Shown: positions 13,201 through 24,300 of the stretch, in pieces | How the letters are laid out: each line of letters starts with the position of its first letter | How positions within the stretch are numbered: the stretch's first letter is position 1 | From: Membranipora membranacea | Taxonomy: Eukaryota > Bryozoa > Gymnolaemata > Cheilostomatida > Membraniporidae | NCBI GenBank assembly: GCA_914767715.1 | Contig: OU612066.1 | Location: 35,188,283 to 35,252,282 of the forward strand | Direction of reading: 5' to 3' | Length of the DNA stretch: 64,000 bases | Position numbers and translations under genes: made by a program | The notes under the pieces: model-generated | Seen by the model: the letters and a program-made list of their open reading frames with translations, nothing else | The model's database searches: none | What the model was told of the DNA's origin: nothing

Positions 13201-16200
13201 CCTCATCAGCCATTGTGGGGACGTACGCTCCACCAGCCGTACACATTCCACACACCACAGCTACCTATGGGTTACATGGACAGAGAGAATAATGATCAAG
13301 CCGGGTAAATACACAAAATAGGCTCATGATCCTACATGTAAAACCAAATTTCAACCTATATGACACAAGCTCTCTATTATTCCCATAGTAAAGGCTGAGT
13401 TTCAGATGCATCATGACAAGATGAATTATTCACATGTGCCCTTTATAGGCTGTGTGAGGTCTGTAGCAAAATTCACAGGACATGGTATGCCCCAAACTCT
13501 ATTTTCACAATTTAGAGGCTGCCTGGAAATGGATACTATATCCCAAATATGAAAATTACCACAGTGGTAGCAGGTTACAATTTTCTCAGCCTGCACGGCA
13601 TGACAATACCAAAGACTGACGAAGTTAAGTATCTTGGAGTAACTGTGGATTCCAAATTGCGAAGGAACGAACAAACACATACTCGACATCGCTTCCAAGG
13701 CAAATAACATAATAGGCTTCATCAGAGGAAACGTGACCACCACCAATGAAGACAGCTACCATCAGGAAGATATAGGACAATAAACAACAGGTCTTCTTGT
13801 GGGAAAGACGCACCATAATTTTATCCCTCAATAATATTTTTTAAACTTAATCCACGATATATGTCAGCTTTTCTTATGTACTTTTTTTCCTATGTCCTTT
13901 GTGAACAGCAGTTTATTAAACAACGAATTTCGCAACATACTTGTATATGAGTGACAAATAAACCAATCAATCAATGAAGAAGTCAAATCGCTGGCATACA
14001 AACAACTGGTCAGGCCCGTGCTCAAATACGTCTGCTGCTGCTGCTGCTGCTGCTGGGACTCACTACACAGGAAACTTCTCTAAAAGCTGTACAAAGGAGA
14101 GCGGCAAGGTTTGTGTGCGGTATTAGAAGGAGTGACAGGAAGACGGGTGTCACCGGGTTAGTACACCCTCTTGGTTGGGAGCAGCTAGGAGAAGACATAA
14201 GGACAGAAGGTTGAAACTATTCCGGAAGAGGCACTAATACCATCACCAAATACATCCAACCTGCGAAACACCATCTTTCTCGCCGACATAGTCATCAGTA
14301 CCTGATCCCCCATATCAAAACCCAACACCATCAACGGTCCTTCTTTATGAAGACTGCCAAGGATTGGAATGCCCTCCCCCTTCCAGCTCCCAACTTGGGC
14401 CCCCTGGATAGCATCCCACTTCCTGAAGGTGACAAACTGTTGATGACCTGGAACGAATATGGATTCACGAGAAACAAATTGCTGGATTCATCAACCCTGA
14501 TGTAGCAATTACCTCAACTGAGGTAAGGGTAATTTTGGTACCAAAGTTGGATAATTAAGCATCACAAAATCTGACCATTTATAAATAGATTTAGCACTTG
14601 CATTAAGCAGACAACTCCAAACTCATGATTTCACCGTTCATCCTGTCCATCTTGTATGGATATAATGTGCACTCTAAGTCACATACCTGAGGTATACCTA
14701 ATGATGACATCACAGCCTCATTATGAAATGCCCTTCCTCCTTCAATGAATATCTCTCCCTGAAAGGTATGAATAAAATGTGATTAACATGTAGAAAATTA
14801 TTACAGTGTGCAGCTTTTCAAAACAGTAGTCCTAGGACCTAGAGCTTCTTTTCACAGTTATACTGGCACTGGAAGAAACTTCATTAATCAAGCTTAGCCA
14901 ACAATCAAACAAGCAGAAGAAAGTTTTATTATTGACTGTCCCAATAAGCTTCTTACTTGTAAAGGTAAGAAAGCCCCTCCGGAGTCTACGATATAAACAC
15001 AAGGTATAGACAACTCCTCGGCTATCTGCTGAGCCCTCAACTGTTTTTTTAATGTGATAGGGAATATAGTACCTCCTTTAACTGTACCATCATTAGCTAA
15101 TATAAGAACATCTTTACCATGAACCTGTCCAAACCCTGTCAAAAGTAATAAGAGAGGATCATTTTTTATACTTGATAATGCCATTTTCATATTGAATATA
15201 GATGTTAGGCCGACAGTATTTTATATCACCTGAAAAAGATTGGTCAATTCTGGTCCTCCATGAACTTGTCATACTTATGTGCAATTTAACAACATTAAAC
15301 AATCAAAATTGGAATGGCAGGAGAAATTTCAAATTATTTTAAGTTTGAGCTAATGTGAGATACGATTGAGCAACAGGACTAAGCGTCGGCACACTATCAG
15401 TTATAATAACAGACAAAGGTTCATACCTATTATATAACAATATATCATTCATGAGAATTAGATAAATCCAATTTTTGTTCAGATCAAGTTGTTTTTCCTG
15501 CATGGATTAAACACACAGACACACATTTTATGTTTTGCAAACATTCAGTAGGGTACAAACTCACCAATCACTACTCCCGCAGCGGGCACATCTCCGTAAG
15601 GCATTCCTATACCAGCAGCAGGGGACAACTCCATAAAATCATCCATATTATCTATTAGTCTAGATATACGGTCTCTTACTAACATTTTCCCTTGCTTCAG
15701 ATGTCTGGCTACTCCTTTCTCTCCGCCTCCCTGTTTGACCATCTCTGTCATAGGAAAAATGAAAATGCACATTTTTATCAAAAATCAATAGGGCTGATGG
15801 TTACGTTGGTTAGACACTGCTCCACATTAGCTGGTTTTGCCACAACCAATCTTCTATAAGCCACAGATACTACACGCCTGATAGTTTACGACAGATACCC
15901 AGAAATGAAGGCTTCAACTTATCTGCAACTATCTCCGAATAAAAATCATTGCTGAAGGATTCCCATTACATACGATTGAAAATTGACCGATCTATCTTTT
16001 TCCAACTTCACAATGCTCTTAACCTCACTTGCAAATTAGGTGACATAAACATACCAATCAGTTTGGTGTATTGAACCTCTCTCTTTTTATTCACTTTAAG
16101 CTGTGTCTGAAAGCCATCACTCCCCTCTTCCACAGTGTTTTCAATAGCTCGGAAGTTGGAGCTAAGTCTCCTCAGCTGTTGAGAGGAGGTGTGACTGCGA

Positions 16201-16244
16201 TTCACCAATCTCCGGCAGCAGTGTGAAAACGGGAAGGCAAACAT
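10295..16244 (-). CDS. Divergent methylcrotonoyl-CoA carboxylase beta-chain-like protein, mitochondrial
   Basis: Acyl-CoA carboxyltransferase of the MCCC2 type. Coding exons, 5' to 3' on the minus strand, are 16244-16055, 15744-15565, 15135-14957, 14758-14687, 13264-13086, 12871-12691, 12409-12318, 12044-11884, 11524-11415, 11083-10865 and 10393-10295 (553 aa). The start follows a 3' splice site (TTTTAG, about 16255), so a noncoding first exon lies upstream. The Arg/Ser-rich N-terminus suits a mitochondrial presequence. MCCC2 blocks include [48 protein letters not shown] (residues 215-228), [32 protein letters not shown] and a terminal FRM. The C-terminal half is eroded: the FLQNITGFMVG block reads [11 protein letters not shown] (395-405) and the GGSYGAGNYGM block reads [12 protein letters not shown] (437-448). 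It may be a pseudoenzyme or a specialised paralogue, so I give no symbol. Confidence 0.9.
13555..14510 (+). mobile_element. Degenerate CR1/jockey-like LINE fragment (intron of the carboxylase-like gene)
   Basis: Plus-strand frames spell the C-terminal part of a non-LTR reverse transcriptase: [15 protein letters not shown] near 13620, then, after an interruption, [18 protein letters not shown] near 13978-14030. Further broken frames follow ([13 protein letters not shown], then [20 protein letters not shown]). Many frameshifts and stops make this a dead copy. A (CTG)8 expansion at about 14032-14056 sits where the family normally has the residues before a Trp-Asp pair. It lies antisense in the intron between the exons at 14687 and 13264. 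Confidence 0.8.
13744..13980 (+). mobile_element. Short (CAAT)n-tailed insertion nested in the LINE fragment
   Basis: About 220 bp interrupts the LINE reading frame and is bounded by the 9-bp direct repeat CAATGAAGA (13744-13752 and 13972-13980). Removing one repeat plus the insert rejoins the LINE translation exactly. The right end carries an AACCAATCAATCAATG tail. This fits a SINE or a short LINE 3' end inserted by target-primed reverse transcription. No tRNA-like promoter boxes were recognised. Confidence 0.65.
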
Positions 16245-16255
16245 TATTGCATACC

Positions 16256-17230
16256 TAAAATGAAATTCAATATAAACCAATGACAATCTGAAGGCTTCTG
16301 ATATAGCTAAGTAGCCTAATGAGTTCATGAAAAAGTTGAAAATGCGGATAACACCTTATTTGCATGCTGTTAAACCAATGAACTACATCTCATTGATCAA
16401 ACAGCCAGCCTATGACCTTATATAGGGCTATCCTTTCTGAGGTCAGGCACTATCAGAAAACTTTGAAGAGCAGTAATCTACCATAAATATTATAACTATG
16501 TGCAATACAAACTAGCTAACAATGATTACCACAAAATTAAGTTGCAGTTGAGTTTGATTGAATTGAATGGGTTATGTAAAAGTTGCCCAGGTATCACAGT
16601 AAAAACAACATGCACATAATAATGAGAAAAAAAAGTTTACAGCAAAAGTAGTATATATAACTCTGAAAACTCAAGGGATTCTTATTCTCCCTTCTAGGTT
16701 GGGGCTCTGTGCAATGTGTGCATGGGCTGCTGGGACCTGCAACCCTTTATTTCCCATGTCCTGAGCATAATAACCATTTCCAATTAATCAAGGACTGGAG
16801 TTGATATTTAACTTCAGGCACCCATAAACATGCAGAATAGATCTAGCTTTAGTCTATAGTCCATAGGGTAACTATACTGTCTGTCTTGAAATGTTTGTGC
16901 AGTTTGAAAGAAAGCTTGCAGCAAGAGTAACAGGGATGCTGCTTGCCTGTAGGCTAGAGCAATGCTGTATCTTTACTTGCAGATTTCTGTCTGAAAGTTT
17001 GCAGACTAATGTAAAGTGTTGGAGTCGCTCATATAGCTTACTATCGTATCACTCTTAAAGAGCGTTTCAAAACCAAGATTATTACATATGGTATCTGGAC
17101 CGGTTTGATATGCGAATCAGTGTTTCCTGTATCAAGAGCTACAAATTGGACTGAACTTGTTGCAGAGCAGCACAAGTAGCAGAATAGTTGGTGTGGAAAC
17201 TTACAAGCAACAGATTAGGGATAGGACATC
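16256..17230. promoter_or_regulatory. Shared intergenic region between two divergent mitochondrial genes
   Basis: The carboxylase-like gene (minus, ATG at 16244) and NDUFA7 (plus, ATG at 17231) diverge from this roughly 1 kb interval, which must hold both promoters and at least one noncoding first exon of the minus-strand gene. No TATA box or named factor site could be asserted with confidence. The assignment rests on gene geometry only. Confidence 0.5.
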
Positions 17231-19939
17231 ATGTCTCAGCATAGAAATGTCACACCCTTGATGGCCAAGATAAGAAACTTCCTGCTGCAGGTATGTGTAG
17301 GGTGAATCAAGCAGTTTTTTTTTATTTCCCACTGTGGATGTGGTGAGCAATGAATTTTCAATTTCAGTTAGTTATTCTTCATTGCAGTTGAGTTGTTGTG
17401 ACTAATAAGACTGTCTGTTTCCACTTACTCTTGTTTTCACTCTTTGGTCTGTCCAAGTAATGAACTAAACAAATGGGCTTATTCCTGGGTCTGTCTGTAA
17501 TTTATCATGATCATATATGTATTTGAATAGCAGCGAGTATAGATAGAGGTCAACAAGTTGCCTTTAACTATCTGTTATTTGTATACTTTCAAACCAACAT
17601 CTATAAATAAATAAATAAGATAGGGGTACAATGTACTGACTGAAACTGAAAGTTATATTTATTAATCTTAAGTCCACTATATATTCAGATTGTCAAAAAG
17701 ATGACATAGATAGGGAGATCACTCACTGCTATGATTATCATAAGCAAGGAACTCAAAAGCAAGTTTATAATAAGCTGGAAGCATATAGGAACATCCTCCA
17801 GTAGTGGAGCTGGGAGTGAAACTTGCAGGTCTGATTTAAGCCCACTCAGAAATACCCAACACATACTGAGCCATAATTATTATAAACTTTCTAGATGGCA
17901 GGCAATATCATCCATTCAGCACACATTAAAAATTTGCAACAACACACATAAAAATCAGCGTCATGTTCAGGGCTTATATAAGAAAGCCACTGAAAATTAT
18001 AGCTTTTTAGTGAAAAAAGCCCTAACAATATCACTGCTCTGAACTCCACCACCCAAAACTTGGCATTCTGTCATTTATTGAAAACCGATGTGGCAGGGTT
18101 ACCATTAGGCCTACATGTTATAAAGTAAGCACTGCCAATAATGAACAAAACCTCTCATCATGGTTAGTAGACAATATACAAATCAAGAAATCATTCTTAG
18201 AATCCAAACCATCAGGTATCAAGATCACAACTTCCATTGACTATTGACACAAACACACATCATCAAAAGCCCATGAGTTACTGACATATTCAATAAATCC
18301 TATGCACTAGTGCAACCGTTTATTTCCATGAAGATTTGGCTTTTTTCTAGTATCATCAACCGTTGTAGAAATACTTTATTAACCTTTTTTATGACTTTAT
18401 TTTAGAAAAAGATGGTACCTAACTTGAGGCATCCTTCGACCCAGTCTACAAGGTTAGTGAGCTCATCAATTCTGTCCCGGCCCTAATGTATATATATCTA
18501 TATATATACTTTATTCTGTCTCTGCCGTTATGGTTAAGAAATATTGGTTTAGTAGAGCTAAAAAGTTACTAGTGATATAAAAGTCTGCACATTATAAAAA
18601 TATTATCTTTTGAAGAAAACGGAGTTTAAAAATTTCACACATTGTGCTCTAAAGCATTGTCTCCGTAGCTCTATCCTACATTTGATATTACAGTAGCGCC
18701 CTGATGGAAGCGTAGCTAGGGCTAATATTGGCTCATTGTCTGTTGAAAACATACGAATACAACGGTTCTTAAAAAGCAGTAAAGCAAAATGGCTCTTGCA
18801 GTGGCAGTCCCACTGCTGTCCATTGACTACTTGGGTTCGGTTGTCCTCCGGGTGTGCTCAGCCCCGCCTACAAACTGGCGCAGAAATTGCAGCCTGGCCC
18901 TTTAGGCAACATATATCTCGGCGCCCATGCATCAGGATGCGGCATGTGATAAGACACCCGATTTTAACCAACCATTTCAACCAACCATGAATGATTACCA
19001 CTTGCACACCCATTCAGCTATTTTTTTAGAAGAGATTAAAAAATTTAATTGTGAAGGCAGTACTTGCAGCACTCACCACAGGATCATCTTCACCACCTAA
19101 CAGCTCACTGATCCCCTGAATATATGGAATCCCTCAATCTAACCTGAAAGAAAAAGACGGATATAAAGAGAATGATTCGAATACAAGGACAACTTTTTTC
19201 CTTCTACAGCTCAATAAAGCCAAGGAAATTTATAAGCAAGCAGTGTAGTAACGAAGTAGTTTAATATGTACTAGAGATTGTGGATAATCTGTAGTCTCTG
19301 CCTGTACCCCATTTGAGTTGGGACATTAATCGATTGTCTCTTGCGATTCTTAGAATGATTGATCTTCTTACAGAGATATACCTACACCAAATCTACCACC
19401 AGGCGTAACTCACAAACTTTCAGCTAACTACTACTTCACTCGGGACGGAAGGAGGGAAGCCAAACCTGGAGTCACTGTATTCAGTTCTGAGTCTACAAAA
19501 TCGCTGCCTTCTGGAGAGGAAAACACTGAGAGGTAAGTTTAAGCTGAACACAAATGTAATCTTCTAATCAAACTGGATTAGCACGAAATCATGCTCAACA
19601 AATTGAACAAGCATTAAATTTTACGGGATTATTCGTTGTTGTTTTGTACTTTTCACATGAAGCACACATTGTAACCATCACCATAAGTCCTTACATCCCC
19701 TTTTCTATTCCCACATTACTAAATAGAAACACAATTCAATGTGAAGTTGTCCTCTTGATATAAGAGAGTAGACAACTGGTTTATTTATACAAAAAACACT
19801 TTCAACTCGTAAACTTGTATTAAATTCCAGTGAAACTGCAGTTGCTGCACCTACACCACCTAAACCAGGAATGGCCACACCCGGAGCTGGAATTAATTTA
19901 GAAACTATGAAACCTCTCGGACCTTCACCATTTTACTGA
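17231..19939 (+). CDS. NDUFA7: NADH dehydrogenase [ubiquinone] 1 alpha subcomplex subunit 7 (B14.5a)
   Basis: Accessory subunit of mitochondrial complex I. Exons are 17231-17290, 18406-18452, 19374-19532 and 19831-19939. Splice phases close to 124 aa (human is 113 aa). The first exon encodes a basic N-terminus ([10 protein letters not shown]). Exon 3 carries the family core [14 protein letters not shown] followed by [12 protein letters not shown], matching the human SHKLSNNYYCTRDGRRE block. The C-terminal exon is Pro/Ala-rich ([11 protein letters not shown]) and ends SPFY. A candidate poly(A) signal lies at 20176-20181. It shares its upstream region with the divergent carboxylase-like gene, so both head-to-head products act in mitochondria. 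Confidence 0.93.
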
Positions 19940-20175
19940 CCCGCAGGTCGGTAGGTCTTAGCTTTTTTTTGTGTCGGAATTTAAACTCATTTGTCTGTCC
20001 TACTCTGTGAATGTGAAATTTTTCCGACAATGTTTTTATGATGACAGAAGCCTGTGAGGAATTTCAATTAGTTATCACTAGGTAACAACCTTCACTCTAG
20101 TGTGCATTGCGTTTTTTTGTTGGGCTACATTTTTGTGCCAAAAATTTTGACATAATTTTCCTTATTGGCTGATAC

Positions 20176-20181
20176 AATAAA
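20176..20181 (+). terminator. Candidate poly(A) signal AATAAA for NDUFA7
   Basis: Canonical hexamer about 240 bases after the NDUFA7 stop codon. Confidence 0.5.
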
Positions 20182-21318
20182 ATGTAAGAAAATGGATATT
20201 CAACCTGTTCTTCTTCATATGTAGCTTCAAATTGCAAGTAGCTTGAGGCTGTAAGTAAGCAATCCCCACAGAATCCCTAATTATGTTATGCATCAAACCA
20301 GAGAGTCACCGAAACAGCCTTGCTCAACCTTCGCAGTTGTTATTTTTCCAAACCAGCATTTCAAATTCTGTGCACTTTGTTTTGGTTTGGGGTTTCATAA
20401 AAGCAGCTGAACTTCATTCTAATTAACTATGCATCATCATGTTTCCATATTGATTCACAGAACGGCAAACAGTGACAGAAGTGAAACTAGTACAATGTAC
20501 ATAATAAGACAAATTGTTAATCTGTGATTTACGACAGTTTATAATTACTGTTGAAACTTAAGAACACCCTTGTACGTATTCAAGCTAATTTATTTTTATA
20601 CAAAACATTATTGTAAAAAGAAACCAAATAAAATATTGCTTATTGCCTGAAGGTATAATCAGTAGGCCTATACAGTGTTGAGTAGTCATGCTGCTACAGC
20701 GACGATAAAGCACTGCTATACTGTTCTACTGTATTTATGTAATATGATAAGAGGCAGCCAACACTCAGATGAGTGATTTTGTTTATCACGTTACTTTCAG
20801 AAGAAAATGATGGTAATTATTACATAATGTCGTAATTTGAATAGGCAATTACTTATTACATAAGCAGAGCTTTAGAGCTCCCTTATTGATCAGATTTTTC
20901 TAATGTGAGAACTTGATTATGACGATTATGGGTATTTATTTTAATGTTTTGTTCACTTAGCTTTAATTTGGTAGGTTAATCTTATTAGCATCATGTAATG
21001 ATACACATCTCTAACCTGGAGTACATTATATATATCCGCTGCTCGTGTTAACCTCAGTACCCAATATTGGGAGATTTTATATCAAAGCGGAAAGTGTAGC
21101 TTTCTAACACTGTGACTTCCCACACCGCCTCAAGGGGCTTTCTTGTAATATGAATTTTTTATTTGATTTTTAGCTTGATTGCTCATAGCTCACATAACTT
21201 TGTTCGCAGCTCTGAACTCTTATTGTTACATTGAATTAAGTATCAGGCAGCATTCTACGCTGACCCCTGACAGTTCAGTGTCTGCTGCTCTCGTGTAGCT
21301 AACCATCAGAAGTCAGAT
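20182..21318. other. Intergenic region between NDUFA7 and the nicotinic receptor gene
   Basis: AT-rich and without long ORFs. It presumably contains the receptor gene's promoter and 5' UTR. Nothing recognisable as RNA gene or repeat was found. Confidence 0.4.
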
Positions 21319-24300
21319 ATGCTGAAACCTCTTCATATGTTTATAGGTGAGTACACCCATCCTCTATTCCTTGGATGTCTTAATCTGCTGACAAATTTAA
21401 CGGGATATATCGCTTTTCAAAACCTTGAAATATTGTATTGGTGATCATGTCTAACTGTTATTTTCACAAATGAAACCTCCCAAATATTTGACGTTGAGTC
21501 GCAGTGATATTAAGAGATTGGATGTATTCGTTAGGTTTTCAACCTTTTTGTGTATCTTTCCTGTGTGTCTTATCTAGGGGTATTACTTATCTGGAATACA
21601 CAAGTGATACTAGCGGATAAACATGAAAAGGAATTAATAAAACATCTGATGAAAGATTACGATCGCAGGTTGAGGCCGTCCCAAAATGCATCTCACTCAT
21701 TATCCGTCACTTTTGGACTTGCGCTTGCTCAACTCATCGATGTGGTAAGTTGTATCCATGTATTTATTGTTCCTGACAATGCCTGTGTTGTAGTGCGTAA
21801 AGACAAAGGCTTAACAGAAAATCTGATCTATTGAATACAGACCTTAAATCATACATATCAATAAATTATAAATTAGAAGATACTATGCTTCAAGTCATTC
21901 CACGTCATTATTTGCTGTTTGGGGAGGTTTTCATTTCTAGACAGGAAGGGGTTGTTGGCGTCTGCAGCTTTTGTGTTATGAAGTACATAACTACAAGTCC
22001 AAATGTTCAAACTGTTTTGTCTTGCTCATGTATATTATGACGTTTTAACTATGACGGGAAGTTGGACATTTACTGTGTTTTACTGTGTTTTATGCCTTTT
22101 TAACGCTGGCTATAAGAGGTCCTTACGGCTCTTAAGCTGTCATATCAAACACCTTAAACTGTGACAAGTGCTTCTTTTCATCGAGTCACGTACAGTTTAA
22201 AGAAAAGTGTTTTTAAACAAATCCAATTTGCAGGACTGAATGACTGCATTTGTAAACTGGTTAAAATAGTGTAAATTGGACAGGGAATTAAGTTGAGTCC
22301 TTGCTTTGTCTTCTGCTGACATTTCACAAAACTTACAGTTTATATTTACTGTATAACCTTTGAAGTGTGATATCTAATGAATAGGAAGTTACAAGATTAG
22401 CAGAGAAGAATCGATTATTGCTACAAGTCGGACTTTGATTGGCATTTTCAGACGATTTTCATCCTATTAATACCTGAATGAATACCTTTGGCTAATTTAA
22501 CTTACACCCTGTATTTGAGTGTATCTGGTACTCGATGACGATTTTCATCCTCATCCTATTAATACCTGAATTAATACCTTTGGCTAATTTAACTTACACC
22601 CTCTATTTGAGTGTATCTGGTACTCGATGACACTATTACCACTTGGCACTAAATAACCTACAAGAGTATTTTCTTCAATTGGACCAAGTACAAATTATTT
22701 TAAAACAAATATATTAGTGTTTTGAGAATATCTAATTTTTGAAATGCGGTGTCATTGGAAAGTAGGAAAGACCAGTGAGCTGTTTTGGAGCTTAATGTAA
22801 CTAGGCTCTATGAACCAAACTTAGATTCTCTAGCTTGATAGTCTTATGACTTGTGGTTGATAATGCATCATGCGTGTAGATTATTTAACCCCCTTCCTCC
22901 AATGTGAGAGAATCTTTTGGGGGGATAGCACATACCTTTAGTAAAACTGTTAAAATCTGAGGCTCCGGTTGTATTTTATTCGATTGGTCAGTTAGTCAAT
23001 ATTTTGAGTGTTAAATTGAACTCTAACCTGTTTATTCAGCTTTGATATGCTATTTTTTAATTTGTTTATTCAAAACACTGAAAATGTTTAGCCCAAGGGC
23101 AAGAATGCACTTCAGCTATAAGTCTGTTCCAATTTTTGACCATTTATGTAATAGGTTTTCCTCAAAACACCAAGCCCAATTACACCCTCTCAAAGTACTC
23201 TTTCTCTTCCCCACCTGCAAAGGTTTCATGTAAATGATGTCTGTATGAAGGTATAAGTGCCTCTCTGTTCACAGGATGAAAAGAACCAGATCATAACAAC
23301 GAACTGCTGGCTAAACCAGGCATGGCTCGACAGCGACCTCTTGTGGGATCCTAAAGACTTTGGTGGTGTATCCACTATACTTCTGCCTTATGAGACAGTG
23401 TGGCTCCCAGATATACTTTTATATAACAGGTAAGTTTAATGTGCTTACTTACCCTAACTTGTAAGTTAGATATGCTGAGTCTCCCGGTTAATTTTCCAGA
23501 TTATCCAATCTCGATAAGGGAAGAGCATGATTTCTATAGCTTTACAGCTAGCCTCCATAGTGTAGGGACAAGCTTGTTGAAACAAAAACCAACTGATCTC
23601 AAGAACTTTTTGAGGCGCATTTTTGTTGCCGTTGGAAAATTGACAGCTTAGAAAAAATAATGCGATGGAACTGTTTCACAACTAACATGGTTATATGATT
23701 GGAAATTTTGAAAGTATTTCAATATTTATACAAATTTAAATTCTTTGAAATATTGATATAGGGTTAGTAGAAGGAAAAACTGACCAGGATAGCTCTTTTT
23801 CTAATAAGCATATTACGTGCACACTTTTGTTTAGATTTGTATATTCAGTAAATATTATACACTCATCAAAGGCCACAAAATTGTTGTTATTAATTTTTGA
23901 TCTTGAGCAGAAATGTTAAAAGCCTTGATTAGCGTCATTGACTGCCTATGGAGCCCACAAAATGTGCTTACATCCTAGGTGGAGTTCAGATACAGTTGTT
24001 TTGTATGTCTAAAAAATAACACCAACTAACACTTAAAATCATCATTGCATTTGTCGTCTTAGTTTTACTTACAACTTAAAATCTCAAAAACAGCAAGTTA
24101 TCTCCAAATCCTGTTATTTGGAATTACATGTGCAATGTGTAAGACAACAAAGAAAAGGGCAAGTCATGGTAAGGCATACTCAGAGCCAAGATCGAAGCGC
24201 CTCTTGAGTTAATCGTAAGTTTGATACATTCTTTATGCGACACAACTATAGCGTAGCAGAAAGAGTTGGGTGACTTTCGCGGCTCAGACAACTTGCAAGA

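Noticed and set aside
17731-18042. 103-residue plus-strand ORF upstream of NDUFA7 exon 2
   Set aside because: Low-complexity Lys/Ser/Ile composition, no homology recognised, lies in an intron.
18736-18990. Plus-strand ORF in an NDUFA7 intron
   Set aside because: No recognisable family, odd composition, and the flanking NDUFA7 exons join in phase without it.
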